Source: Ilumatobacteraceae bacterium
GTDB taxonomy: Bacteria > Actinomycetota > Acidimicrobiia > Acidimicrobiales > Ilumatobacteraceae
Length of the DNA: 64,000 bases
Reading direction: 5' to 3'
NCBI GenBank assembly: GCA_009691255.1
Contig: SHUT01000005.1
Span: 1 to 64,000, forward strand
How positions within the stretch are numbered: position 1 is the first letter of the stretch; each line of letters opens with the position of its first letter. Under the pieces are notes generated by a model. It had not been told where the DNA came from. It worked only from the letters and a program-made list of their open reading frames with translations, and did not search any database. Both the position numbers and the translations under genes were made by a program. This document shows positions 1-10,623 of the stretch, in pieces.

Positions 1-238
1 TGCGAAATGGGATCCAGCCTTCAATCACTTTGTCAGAGCCACCGAGAGGCAAGTCATTGCCGACAAAAAATGCCTCACCGTCGCTGACGAGTAAATCTGG
101 TTCAAAGGTTGCTCGTGCTAGTCGGGCACCAAGCATCGGAATTGTCCCCATTCCGCTCGCAAAGATTTCACCGTCACCACGAAAAGATTCTGCGGCGGCG
201 ATGACGACGATGTCGGCAAGTGTGATGTCAGTGCTCAT
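1..238 (-). CDS. ipdB: CoA-transferase subunit beta, IpdB-like (partial, runs off the window start)
   Basis: My reverse-strand translation from ATG at 236-238 gives MSTDITLADIVVIAAAESFRGDGEIFASGMGTIPMLGARLARATFEPDLLVSDGEAFFVGNDLPLGGSDKVIEGWIPFR..., open to the window edge. It overlaps the stop of the IpdA-like gene (4 nt). It is missing from the ORF track because it is truncated. Confidence 0.85.
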   Translation of the reverse strand, partial: MSTDITLADIVVIAAAESFRGDGEIFASGMGTIPMLGARLARATFEPDLLVSDGEAFFVGNDLPLGGSDKVIEGWIPFR

Positions 239-1119
239 GAAGCGGTCTCCTTGCGCCATTGTAGAACTGCGTTTTGGTAGTCGGCTTCTGTTCCACTCAG
301 GAATTGATTTTGAAATGCCTCCCACTCCGTTTTGTCGCCAGCAGCCTTGACGTATGCCGCCTGAAATTTTTCGTCACGTTCGTAGTCGGGTGTACAAAGA
401 GTGAAGTGCGCACCATTGGGCGATTCGATCACGCCGTCTACCATCGAGCGATTAATTCGCAGTGTATGAAATGACGCTTCTTGCAGCATTTGTTCGGTGG
501 TCACGACTTTTTCACAACTTAAAAAACGTCTCCCTGGTTCGCACGCGCCTAAGAAAAGGTCATCAAAATATAGATCAGGACCCAAGAACTGGGCATTGCC
601 GTGTATGTCGCTGCGATTCAGATGCACAAAGGCGGCGTCAAGACGAATCGCAGGTACGGCAAGAAGTTCTTCAGCGTCTGCATAGGGAGACACCACCGTT
701 TTCAGTGATGGATTGACATCGACAACGCCACTGCCTAAACCGGCGCGTGTCGGTAAGAAAGGAAGCCTCAGTGAGCCGGCGTAGAGCGCCCACTGCAGCA
801 TTCCTTCGTCGTATTCCACGCATTCCGCCACTGTTGCGTTTTGTCGCGCGCTACGAAAGTGTGGCTCGAGGGCAATGGAATCAAGTGACACAAATCCGTA
901 GATAAGTTTTTTCACTCGACCGGCTGCGCAAAGCAGACCAACATCGGGGCCACCATATGACACGACTGTGAGATCTTTGATGGCGGTGCGCAATAACGCC
1001 CTAACCAACGACATTGGTTTGCGACGTGAACCCCATCCGCCAATGCCAAGCGTCATTCCGTTTTCAAGCGTGGCAACGGCATCAGCGACAGTTGTGCGTT
1101 TATCTCTGGCCATTTTCAT
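235..1119 (-). CDS. ipdA: CoA-transferase subunit alpha, IpdA-like (steroid ring C/D hydrolysis)
   Basis: 294 aa; contains GWGSRRKPMSLVRALLR, VVSYGGPDVGLLCAAGRVKK, YGFVSLDS, RLPFLPTRAGLGS and YLSGTEADYQ-type motifs that I recognise from mycobacterial IpdA. Confidence 0.9.
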   Translation of the reverse strand: MKMARDKRTTVADAVATLENGMTLGIGGWGSRRKPMSLVRALLRTAIKDLTVVSYGGPDVGLLCAAGRVKKLIYGFVSLDSIALEPHFRSARQNATVAECVEYDEGMLQWALYAGSLRLPFLPTRAGLGSGVVDVNPSLKTVVSPYADAEELLAVPAIRLDAAFVHLNRSDIHGNAQFLGPDLYFDDLFLGACEPGRRFLSCEKVVTTEQMLQEASFHTLRINRSMVDGVIESPNGAHFTLCTPDYERDEKFQAAYVKAAGDKTEWEAFQNQFLSGTEADYQNAVLQWRKETAS

Positions 1120-1131
1120 TATCTTTCGTAA

Positions 1132-1893
1132 TTATTTGTCAGTATCGGCGTCTCGTTTATCAACGAATGCTTCGCGAAGTTCATCGCTGACACCAGACAA
1201 GTTGAGTTCAAATGTGAAACCCTGCTCAAATCGATAACTGCGCTTGACATCCCACAGATCGATGCCGTTGAGGCTTTCTTTGGTGGCGCGCATGACGGTG
1301 GGGGACTTGGAGGCAATGCTGGCGGCGATTTTCATTGCTTCTGCGCGTAAATCTGCGCGGGATACAACAGATAACACACTGCCGAAATGATGCAACTCAT
1401 GCGCGGTTGCCGTTGCGGCGGTATAGACCATTGCACGCATTTTGTGTTGCGGAACAAGACGCGACAGATGAGTCGCCGCGCCTAATGCACCGCGGTCAAC
1501 TTCTGGTAATCCGAAGTAGGCGTCATCGCTAGCAATAATGATGTCGGAGTTGCCAACAAGGCCGATGCCTCCGCCAACACAAAAACCATGTACCGCAGCG
1601 ATAACGGGAACGGGGCAGTCGTACACTGCCGAAAAGGCTGCATAGCATCCTTTGTTCGCTCCGATAAGAGCATCAAAGCCCTGCGTGTTTTGCATCTCCT
1701 TGATATCGACGCCGGCGTTGAAACCTTTGCCTTCTGCGCGCAGCACCACCACTCGCACGGCTGGATTTTTGCCCATTGCGCTGACTGTGTCGGCAACTTC
1801 AAACCACTGCGCAACAGTGAGGGCGTTGACCGGAGGGCAGTCCATGATGACCTCGGCGATTCCGTTGGCTTGGACTGTGCTGGTAATTCCCAT
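1132..1893 (-). CDS. echA20: Enoyl-CoA hydratase/isomerase family, EchA20-like ring-opening hydrolase
   Basis: 253 aa; FNAGVDIKEMQ, VHGFCVGGGIGLVGNSDIIIASDDAYFGLPEVDRGALGAATHLSRLVPQH match the EchA20 signature. Confidence 0.88.
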   Translation of the reverse strand: MGITSTVQANGIAEVIMDCPPVNALTVAQWFEVADTVSAMGKNPAVRVVVLRAEGKGFNAGVDIKEMQNTQGFDALIGANKGCYAAFSAVYDCPVPVIAAVHGFCVGGGIGLVGNSDIIIASDDAYFGLPEVDRGALGAATHLSRLVPQHKMRAMVYTAATATAHELHHFGSVLSVVSRADLRAEAMKIAASIASKSPTVMRATKESLNGIDLWDVKRSYRFEQGFTFELNLSGVSDELREAFVDKRDADTDK

Positions 1894-1910
1894 GGCTCTG
1901 AGGTTAGTGG

Positions 1911-1933
1911 GTTTCTGACGGTTCGTCAGAAGC
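1911..1933. promoter_or_regulatory. Putative operator (copy 1), GTTTCTGACG-GTT-CGTCAGAAGC
   Basis: 23-bp imperfect palindrome between divergent echA20-like and SDR genes; nearly identical to the palindrome at 7993-8015. Confidence 0.65.
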
Positions 1934-1955
1934 GAGCAAATACAGGGGCACTAGA

Positions 1956-2717
1956 GTGGTGCAGGTGATAGCGATAGATCTTTCAGGCAAGGTGGTGCTC
2001 GTCACCGGCGGAACCACTGGTGTCGGTCGTGGCATTGCAGAGTGTTTTGAGGCTGCGGGGGCCACGATTGTTGTGTGCGCGCGCAATGCCGTGGATGATT
2101 TGCCCACAGGCTGGTCATTTATGGCAGTCGACGTGCGCGACGGTGATGCCGCCTGGAAACTGATCGACGATGTCGTTGGGCAACATGGCTCGCTTGATGT
2201 GCTGATCAATAATGCTGGTGGTTCGCCACCTGCTGACACAAGCACCTCGCCGCCGCGTTTCACAGAACGCATCGTGGCTTTAAATTTGTTGTCAAGTATT
2301 TATACAGCACAACGCGCTAATCATCACATGCAGCAGAGCGGCGGTGGATCAATTGTCAATATCGGAAGCGTTGTTGCGCTGCGTCCATCTCCAACTGTGG
2401 CAGCATACGGCGCAGCCAAGGCTGGACTATTGAACTTCACGATAACGGCTGGTCAAGAGTGGGCGCCAAAAGTGCGCGTGAACTGTGTAACGGCCGGAGC
2501 AGTGCGTACAGACAGAGCAGAGATGCACTACGGAGACGCTGACGGAATCGCTCGCGTAGAAGCCACGATACCAATGCAGCGAATGGCGATGCCCGCCGAC
2601 ATTGGCAACGCATGCGTATTTTTGTCAAGTACATCCGCTTCTTACATCACTGGGGCAAACATTGTGTTGCATGGCGGTGGCGATAGGCCGCCATTTCTTG
2701 ACGCCGCTAAGAAATAA
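1956..2717 (+). CDS. SDR family oxidoreductase in the steroid cluster
   Basis: 253 aa; N-terminal VTGGTTGVGRG (Rossmann), NNAGG, YGAAKAG (YxxxK). GTG start at 1956 or 1965. Confidence 0.85.
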   Translation: MVQVIAIDLSGKVVLVTGGTTGVGRGIAECFEAAGATIVVCARNAVDDLPTGWSFMAVDVRDGDAAWKLIDDVVGQHGSLDVLINNAGGSPPADTSTSPPRFTERIVALNLLSSIYTAQRANHHMQQSGGGSIVNIGSVVALRPSPTVAAYGAAKAGLLNFTITAGQEWAPKVRVNCVTAGAVRTDRAEMHYGDADGIARVEATIPMQRMAMPADIGNACVFLSSTSASYITGANIVLHGGGDRPPFLDAAKK

Positions 2718-2734
2718 AATACTAAGATTTCGAT

Positions 2735-4189
2735 ATGGCAATTGTCTCTCTTGGTCGTGCACTTACAAATATCGCATTAGCCGATCCTGATCGAGCCGCA
2801 GTCACGTGCGATGGCGTCACCACGACGCGCGCCGAACTCGAAGCACTAAGTAATAAAATGGCACGAGCCTTTGAGGCACTTGGTGTGAAACAAGGTGATT
2901 TCGTCACAATTGGGCTGCCCAACTCCGCCAAGTTTTATGCCGCAACATTTGCATTATGGAAATTGGGTGCAGTACCACAGCCAGTGTCGCCGCACTTACC
3001 AATTAGAGAACGACAAGGAATCGTCGAGTTAGCCAACTCACCATTAGTGGTGGGTGCTGATCTAGATGCACATCCAGGTCGAGTGTGTTTGCCGATGGAC
3101 TGGATGCCAGATGATTCGTTGTCAACTGAACCCCTCGACGATCGCATCGCGCCTGCATGGAAAGCGCCAACGTCTGGCGGCAGCACTGGTCGTCCAAAAT
3201 TAATCGTGGCAAGTGATCCAGGAGTGCTTGATGACGAAGCAGATCCAGGGCAAGGCGTACAACGCAACGGCACGATGATGGTTCCGGGCCCGTTGTATCA
3301 CAATGCCCCGTTTGCGTATTCAAGTCGGGCGCTAGCAAATGGCAATCACATTGTGACAATGGCAAAGTTTGATGCCGAGCAGACGCTGGCAGGCGTGCAA
3401 GAACATAACTGCGACTGGATGTTGTTGGTGCCAACAATGATGCTACGTATCTGGAGACTCAGCGACCGTGAGCGCTACGACGTTTCTTCTTTGCGTATTG
3501 TTTGGCATATGGCGGCGCCGTGTCCACCGTGGCTAAAAGAAGCTTTCATCGACTGGCTTGGTGGCGAAAAATTGTTTGAGTTGTACGCGGGAACAGAAGC
3601 ACAAGCTGTAACTGTTATCCGTGGCGATGAATGGTTGTCGCGTCGTGGTTCGGTTGGTCGTTGCATTATGGGCGAGATGAAAGTCTTAGATGAAGACAAT
3701 AATCTCTTGCCATTTGGTGAAGTCGGCGAAATCTATATGCGTGCGCCTGCAGGGCGACAGACTTATCGATATGTTGGTGCTCAAGCCAAGACAACAACAG
3801 ACGGCTGGGAGTCACTCGGGGATATGGGTTGGATGGACGCAGACGGTTATGTCTATCTATCGGATCGCCTCACTGACATGATCCTTGCAGGTGGCGCAAA
3901 TATTTATCCGGCCGAAATCGAGGCGGCACTTGACGAGTATCCGTCTGTTCGTTCGTCAGCAGCAATTGGTTTACCAGACGAAGATTTGGGTGCACGTGTG
4001 CACGCCATAGTGCAGTTAGCCCCTGAAACAGATATTGACATGGATCATTTTCGTGCATTCTTGGGAGAACGCCTTGTGCGATACAAAGTGCCAAGAACTT
4101 TTGAGTTCGTAGACGAACCATTGCGCGATGATGCGGGCAAGGTTCGGCGCAGTCAGTTGCGGGCCGACCGCGTACCAGCGGAGTCTTAA
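2735..4189 (+). CDS. AMP-dependent acyl-CoA synthetase (bile acid/sterol-CoA ligase-like)
   Basis: 484 aa; PTSGGSTGRPKLIV (AMP-binding loop), YAGTEAQ, GDMGWMDADGYVYLSDRLTDMILAGGANIYPAEIE, C-terminal GKVRRSQL. Confidence 0.85.
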   Translation: MAIVSLGRALTNIALADPDRAAVTCDGVTTTRAELEALSNKMARAFEALGVKQGDFVTIGLPNSAKFYAATFALWKLGAVPQPVSPHLPIRERQGIVELANSPLVVGADLDAHPGRVCLPMDWMPDDSLSTEPLDDRIAPAWKAPTSGGSTGRPKLIVASDPGVLDDEADPGQGVQRNGTMMVPGPLYHNAPFAYSSRALANGNHIVTMAKFDAEQTLAGVQEHNCDWMLLVPTMMLRIWRLSDRERYDVSSLRIVWHMAAPCPPWLKEAFIDWLGGEKLFELYAGTEAQAVTVIRGDEWLSRRGSVGRCIMGEMKVLDEDNNLLPFGEVGEIYMRAPAGRQTYRYVGAQAKTTTDGWESLGDMGWMDADGYVYLSDRLTDMILAGGANIYPAEIEAALDEYPSVRSSAAIGLPDEDLGARVHAIVQLAPETDIDMDHFRAFLGERLVRYKVPRTFEFVDEPLRDDAGKVRRSQLRADRVPAES

Positions 4190-4208
4190 AAGACTGTAGG
4201 GTTCTGTC

Positions 4209-5054
4209 ATGTTGCGGGTGCAAGAAATCTGGTCATACCCAGTGAAATCAATGATGGGACAAAGGGTCGAGCAGTGCACGCTCACGGAACTTGGAATTTC
4301 TGGCGACCGCATCTGGGCAACACGAGACTTAGAGCGTGGTGGAATCCGCGGCGCCAAAAAAATTGGTGGTCTGATGGGATTGACTGCGCGTTATCTTGAT
4401 GTGTCAACAGGTCTTGTTGAGATCACCCTGCCAAATGGCTCTGTCGTGCGGACTGATGAGCAAAGTGTTCACGAGATAGTTAGCACAGCAATTGATCATC
4501 CGATTTTTTTAGAAAAATTGCGCGATGCCCAAGACCTCGAGCACTTTCGTCGCGGTGCCCCAGACAGCAGTGACATTATGCAAGAGTTGCGTGCAGTGTT
4601 TGGTCGTACTGATGACGAACCACTGCCAGATTTCTCAAGTTTTCCACCAGAAATCATGGAGTTTGAGTCGCCACCTGGGTCGTATTATGACGCGTGGCCA
4701 CTTATGCTGATGACGACGTCTGCGTTGCGCGCACTCAGCCAATCGGTTCCGGGCTCCAACATGGATGTCAGACGATTTCGTCCAAGTCTCGTTATCAATA
4801 CGGGCGAGCTTGATGGCCACCCAGAATTTTCATGGACAGGAAAACATGCTCTAATCGGCACTGCCCAGATTGAGTTTCTTGCTGCGTGTCCACGGTGTGT
4901 CATGGTGACACGAGCTATCACCGCCGAAATTCCTGCCGACCGAGAAGTACTACGACACATTGTGCGCGATCTAGATCAAAACGTTGGTATCTATGCGCGC
5001 GTCACAGTGCCCGGATCTTTTGGCGCCGGCGACGCGATGTCGTTTGTGTCTTGA
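4209..5054 (+). CDS. MOSC domain-containing protein
   Basis: 281 aa; N-terminal VQEIWSYPVKSMMGQRVEQ, RRFRPSLVINTG and ACPRCVMVTRAI are typical of the MOSC_N/MOSC family. Confidence 0.8.
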   Translation: MLRVQEIWSYPVKSMMGQRVEQCTLTELGISGDRIWATRDLERGGIRGAKKIGGLMGLTARYLDVSTGLVEITLPNGSVVRTDEQSVHEIVSTAIDHPIFLEKLRDAQDLEHFRRGAPDSSDIMQELRAVFGRTDDEPLPDFSSFPPEIMEFESPPGSYYDAWPLMLMTTSALRALSQSVPGSNMDVRRFRPSLVINTGELDGHPEFSWTGKHALIGTAQIEFLAACPRCVMVTRAITAEIPADREVLRHIVRDLDQNVGIYARVTVPGSFGAGDAMSFVS

Positions 5055-5816
5055 TTAGGCGTGCTGACTGCTGACCGAGACAACTTCGCCAGTCATATAG
5101 CTGGAGTAATCACTTGCCAAGAAGACAATGACATTGGCGATTTCCCATGGTTCTGCTGGTCGACCAAATGCTTCGCGTTGAGACAACTCGTTGAGTAGTT
5201 CATCGCTTGTCACCTTGGCCAAGAAAGCATGCATTGCGATCGATGGAGCAACAGCATTGACGCGCACTCCGTGTGTGGCAGCTTCCATTGCGGTGGCGCG
5301 AGTGAGTGCCATGACACCAGCTTTTGCTGCGGCATAGTGAGCCTGCTCTACCTGTGCACGCCAACCGAGTACTGATGAATTATTGACGATGACTCCAGAA
5401 CCACGCGGATACATGTGATTGAGCATTGCTCGGGTCATGCGAAATGTTCCGGTCAGTGTGACGTCAAGAACTATTGACCATTGTTCGTCTGTCATTTCGT
5501 GCACTTGAGCGCTTCCACCTAGACCTGCATTGTTCACCAAGATGTCAATACCACCTAGATGAATTGCTGCCTCACGCACAAGCCGCTGCACGTCGTCTTC
5601 ATTGGTGACGTCACAGGCGATTGAGTGCACTCCTAGCTCGGCAGCAGTTTCGGCGAGTCGACGTTCGTGTTTGTCGCTAATCACAACACGAGCACCCTCT
5701 TCTGCGCACTTGCGTGCAGTAGCTGCACCGATTCCGGTGCCGGCAGCTGCTGTTATCAGGACTCCTTTACCTGCAAGTAATCCGTGTCCTGGGACATAAG
5801 TTGGCGGTGTTGTCAT
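5055..5816 (-). CDS. ipdF: SDR family oxidoreductase, IpdF-like
   Basis: 253 aa; LLAGKGVLITAAAGTGIGAATARKCAEEGARVVISDKHERRLAETAAELG and GVIVNNSSVLGWRAQVEQAHYAAAKAGVMALTR closely resemble mycobacterial Rv3559c/IpdF. Confidence 0.82.
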   Translation of the reverse strand: MTTPPTYVPGHGLLAGKGVLITAAAGTGIGAATARKCAEEGARVVISDKHERRLAETAAELGVHSIACDVTNEDDVQRLVREAAIHLGGIDILVNNAGLGGSAQVHEMTDEQWSIVLDVTLTGTFRMTRAMLNHMYPRGSGVIVNNSSVLGWRAQVEQAHYAAAKAGVMALTRATAMEAATHGVRVNAVAPSIAMHAFLAKVTSDELLNELSQREAFGRPAEPWEIANVIVFLASDYSSYMTGEVVSVSSQHA

Positions 5817-6982
5817 GTTGGCTCCTTTGGTAGTCCAAGGACTCGTTCCCCCAGAATATTGCGCTGGATTTCGTTTGACCCACCGTAGATGGTGTCAGAC
5901 CTCGTGAAAAGAAATAGTTTCTGCTCAAGCGTGTACTGCGTATCGGGCATGATGGTGCTGTGGGCTCCGATGATGTCCATTGCCAGTTCTCCTAAATCAC
6001 GGTGCCATGTCGCCCAAAATAACTTAGAGATGCTGGCTTCTGGCCCTGGCACACCGCCAGACATCGAGCGAAGCGCGTTCCACTTCATGAGCTGCATCCC
6101 GATAAATGATTGCACCACTCGTTGACGCACGACGCCGTTATTGAGTGAGCCATTTGCACGCGCAATGTCGATGAGAGTATTGAGTTCGCGCTCAAAACCC
6201 ACTTGTTGAGCAAGCGTGCTAATGCCACGTTCAAGACCAAGTAGACCCATCGCCACAGACCAACCGTTGCCGACCGTGCCCACCACCATGTCAAACCCAG
6301 TGCGTGCATCAGAAAAAAATGTTTCGTTGAATTCGCCTCCACCAGTCATTTGTACGATGGGGCGAACTTCGACGCCCGACTGATGCATTGGAACGAGCAT
6401 GAAGGTCAATCCTTTGTGCCGCTTCGAGCCTTCTTCTGTGCGCACAACTACGAAGCACCAGTCGCTGACATGGGCGAGTGAGGTCCAAACTTTTTGGCCG
6501 TTAATGACCCATTCGTCGCCATCTTGACGGGCCTTGGTTTGCACATTTGCAAGATCACTGCCGGCGTTTGGCTCGCTATAGCCTTGACACCAGCGCTCGT
6601 CACCACCAAGGATGCCCGGCAAGAAACGCGCACATTGTGCGGGTGTTCCGTATTCAATGAGAGTTGGTCCGAGCAAGTTTTCACCCATGTGATTAACGCG
6701 AGCAGGGGCTTGAGCAAGGGTGTATTCCTGGGCCCAAATCATTTGTTTACTCACAGATGCACCGCGTCCGCCATGCTCGGTGGGCCAACCCAAGCCAATC
6801 CATCCGGCATGACCAAGAGTTTTTTCCCAGGCAACACGAATATCAAAACCAATGTCTTCGTCGCCTGGACCACCGCGCCCCTTTAATTCAGCAAATTCTC
6901 CAATCACGTTTTCTTGAAGCCAAGTGCGCACAACATGACGAAACTCTTCGTCATCATCAGGAAGCACAGTCACAAACGTCAT
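5813..6982 (-). CDS. fadE30: Acyl-CoA dehydrogenase, FadE30-like
   Basis: 389 aa; WCQGYSEPNAGSDLANVQTKA, VINGQKVWTSLAH, YGGSNEIQRNILGERVLGLPKEP; 4-nt overlap with ipdF-like start, as in the mycobacterial arrangement. Confidence 0.82.
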   Translation of the reverse strand: MTFVTVLPDDDEEFRHVVRTWLQENVIGEFAELKGRGGPGDEDIGFDIRVAWEKTLGHAGWIGLGWPTEHGGRGASVSKQMIWAQEYTLAQAPARVNHMGENLLGPTLIEYGTPAQCARFLPGILGGDERWCQGYSEPNAGSDLANVQTKARQDGDEWVINGQKVWTSLAHVSDWCFVVVRTEEGSKRHKGLTFMLVPMHQSGVEVRPIVQMTGGGEFNETFFSDARTGFDMVVGTVGNGWSVAMGLLGLERGISTLAQQVGFERELNTLIDIARANGSLNNGVVRQRVVQSFIGMQLMKWNALRSMSGGVPGPEASISKLFWATWHRDLGELAMDIIGAHSTIMPDTQYTLEQKLFLFTRSDTIYGGSNEIQRNILGERVLGLPKEPT

Positions 6983-6993
6983 GATGCAGTTGT

Positions 6994-7905
6994 CTAAGCG
7001 TTGGGCTTGTTTTTGGCTGCAGCCGCAAGGCGCTGGTCTTCAACAGTTTTCAAGAATGGTAATTCTTCAAAACCAACCACGCTGTCGAGACTATCTTCGA
7101 TTTCTTCTGGAGTCCAGCGGCCTTCTTTGTACATCGCGCGTTGCTCACGAGGCTGACTCCACACCGCAATCTTGCCGCCCACCACTGTGTACACCTGTCC
7201 AGTGATGTGTTTTGCTTTATCACTTAACAAATACACCACCATCGGTGAAACATCCTCTGGATCTCCGATTTCTTTGAGAGTAGTGGGGACATTTGCTGAC
7301 ATGCGAGTGCGAGCGACAGGTGCAATCACATTGGAGCGCACGCCGTAGCGATTGAGGCCAACTGCTGCCGAATAGTTTAGTGACACGATGCCGCCTTTTG
7401 CTGCTGCGTAATTTGGTTGCGACACTGAGCCGAGTGCCCAGACTCCAGAGGTGAAACCAATCAGTGATCCGCCGCCTTCTTGTTTGCGCATCACTGCTGA
7501 AGCAGTGCGATACATCGTGAATGTTCCTTTGAGGTGCACACGTACAACATCGTCCCATTCGCTCTCTTCCATATTAAAGAGCATTCGTTCGCGCAATATT
7601 CCGGCCACACAGACGACGCCATCAATGCGACCACCCGCGTCGAGTGCTGCTTTCACAACTGCTTGGGCACCGGCCATTGTGCTGATGTCGCTCGCCACAG
7701 CAACGCCGCGACCGCCAAGAGCGACGATCTCGTCAACGACTGATTGGGCGATTTCGCTACTGGGCTCAGACCCGTCCATTGATACGCCAAAGTCGGCGAC
7801 TACGACGATGGCGCCAGCCTTGGCGCAGTCCAGCGCCACGCATCGACCGATTCCGCGACCACCTCCGGTGACAGCGATGACTTTGTCTTGTAGGTATCCA
7901 GACAC
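6994..7905 (-). CDS. SDR family oxidoreductase (steroid cluster, Rv3548c/HSD17B4-like)
   Basis: 303 aa; VTGGGRGIGR, CVAGILRERMLFNM, NYAAAKGGIVSLN. Confidence 0.82.
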   Translation of the reverse strand: MSGYLQDKVIAVTGGGRGIGRCVALDCAKAGAIVVVADFGVSMDGSEPSSEIAQSVVDEIVALGGRGVAVASDISTMAGAQAVVKAALDAGGRIDGVVCVAGILRERMLFNMEESEWDDVVRVHLKGTFTMYRTASAVMRKQEGGGSLIGFTSGVWALGSVSQPNYAAAKGGIVSLNYSAAVGLNRYGVRSNVIAPVARTRMSANVPTTLKEIGDPEDVSPMVVYLLSDKAKHITGQVYTVVGGKIAVWSQPREQRAMYKEGRWTPEEIEDSLDSVVGFEELPFLKTVEDQRLAAAAKNKPNA

Positions 7906-7992
7906 GAGAACTCCTTGATGATAAGTAGGCGAATAAAACTCAATAAATCAACGCTGACCTGTGTTCTATTGCGCAAAGACTTGTGAAATAGG

Positions 7993-8015
7993 GTTTCTGA
8001 TGAGGCGTCAGAAAC
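7993..8015. promoter_or_regulatory. Putative operator (copy 2), GTTTCTGATG-AGG-CGTCAGAAAC
   Basis: 23-bp imperfect palindrome in the divergent SDR/fadE intergenic region; same consensus as 1911-1933. Confidence 0.65.
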
Positions 8016-8091
8016 TAAAGTACCATAATCTTAGATAAATTCATCAGGTCAGTGACGGGTTTGAAAGACTCTGTCATAGCGCTTATTAGGG

Positions 8092-9282
8092 GTGTATATG
8101 TATCTCGCAGAGACAGCAGATCAGCAAGCAATGCGCAAAGAGTTGCGCGAGTATTTCGCGGCGATGCTCACACCAGAACTGCGGGCTGCCGTCGCAGAAA
8201 CAGGTGCCAGCCCTGAGCCCTTTCGTGAAGCGATTCGAAAGATGGGCAAAGACGGCTGGCTTGGACTCGGCTGGCCAAAAGAGTTTGGTGGGCAAGGTCG
8301 TCCCGCTACAGACCAGTTCTTATTGTTTGACGAAGTACAACGCGCACGCGCACCGTTTCCGTTTGTCACCGTCAACACGGTCGGACCAGCAATCATGGCC
8401 TACGGACGCGATGATCAAAAAGCCAAGTACTTACCCGGAATCCTTGCCGGAGAAATAAACTTTGCAATCGGATACACCGAACCCGAAGCAGGCACTGACC
8501 TAGCGAGTCTGCGAACAACGGCTGTGCTCGATGGTGACGAATGGGTGATTAACGGCAACAAGGTCTACACGTCAGGTGCAAATCAGGCTGATTACATTTG
8601 GCTCGCTTGTCGCACGGACTCCGATGCTCCGAAACACAAAGGAATTAGCATCATTATTGTTCCAACTTCCTCGCCAGGGTTTTCTTGGACTCCTATTGTC
8701 ACGGTCGGAGACGTCATGACAACTGCCACCTATTACAGCGAGGTTCGCGTACCAAAAAACAATGTTGTTGGTGAAGTAAATGGTGGATGGAAACTAATCA
8801 CGGCGCAACTTAATCATGAGCGCGTGGGGCTCGCTGCATTGTCTGGATTAACTGCACGACTTGTCGAAGATGTAACTGACTGGGCAAAGGTAACAAAGTC
8901 TGGTGGAGCAAATAACGAGATGATGATCGACTTGCCCTGGGTGCAAATGGATATCGCTAAGTCGCATGCTCTGTTAGACGCAACTCGATTGATGACATGG
9001 AAACTTGTTAAAGCAGTGAGTGACAACACGCTTGGGCCTGCTGAAGCTTCTGTTGTCAAAGTGTTCGGCACTGAAAAGGCCGTAGATGTTTATCGCATCT
9101 TGCAGGGAATCCTCGGACCAACTGCTCATCTCAAAGAAGGCTCTGCAGGGGCGATGTTGCACGGAGAAGTCGAGCGCGCTGCTCGTGCCGCACAGATCAA
9201 TACCTTTGGCGGAGGCGTTAACGAAGTTGGACGCCAGTTGGTTGCGAGTGCTGGGCTTGGATTGGTGTTGTCGGCGCGGTAA
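8092..9282 (+). CDS. Acyl-CoA dehydrogenase (steroid cluster FadE)
   Basis: 396 aa; FAIGYTEPEAGTDLASLRTTAVLDGDEWVINGNKVYTSGA; C-terminal FGGGVNEVGRQLVASAGLGL. A later in-frame ATG at 8098 is also possible. Confidence 0.88.
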   Translation: MYMYLAETADQQAMRKELREYFAAMLTPELRAAVAETGASPEPFREAIRKMGKDGWLGLGWPKEFGGQGRPATDQFLLFDEVQRARAPFPFVTVNTVGPAIMAYGRDDQKAKYLPGILAGEINFAIGYTEPEAGTDLASLRTTAVLDGDEWVINGNKVYTSGANQADYIWLACRTDSDAPKHKGISIIIVPTSSPGFSWTPIVTVGDVMTTATYYSEVRVPKNNVVGEVNGGWKLITAQLNHERVGLAALSGLTARLVEDVTDWAKVTKSGGANNEMMIDLPWVQMDIAKSHALLDATRLMTWKLVKAVSDNTLGPAEASVVKVFGTEKAVDVYRILQGILGPTAHLKEGSAGAMLHGEVERAARAAQINTFGGGVNEVGRQLVASAGLGLVLSAR

Positions 9283-9338
9283 GTGCGCCAACGATCATCG
9301 ATTCAAGATTTTCAATAATTTTATTCGCTTAATCTGGA

Positions 9339-10589
<1,251 letters not shown>

Positions 10590-10623
10590 CTATCAAGAAG
10601 CTCAAGCCGTAGTCTGTGTTTCA

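Noticed and set aside
30-350. + strand ORF opposite the IpdB/IpdA-like genes
   Set aside because: Antisense shadow of well-supported CoA-transferase frames; low-complexity basic/Ser-rich product.
1588-1968. 126-aa + strand ORF over echA20 and the divergent promoter
   Set aside because: Antisense to EchA20-like gene; Cys/His-rich composition from reverse frame, no family motif.
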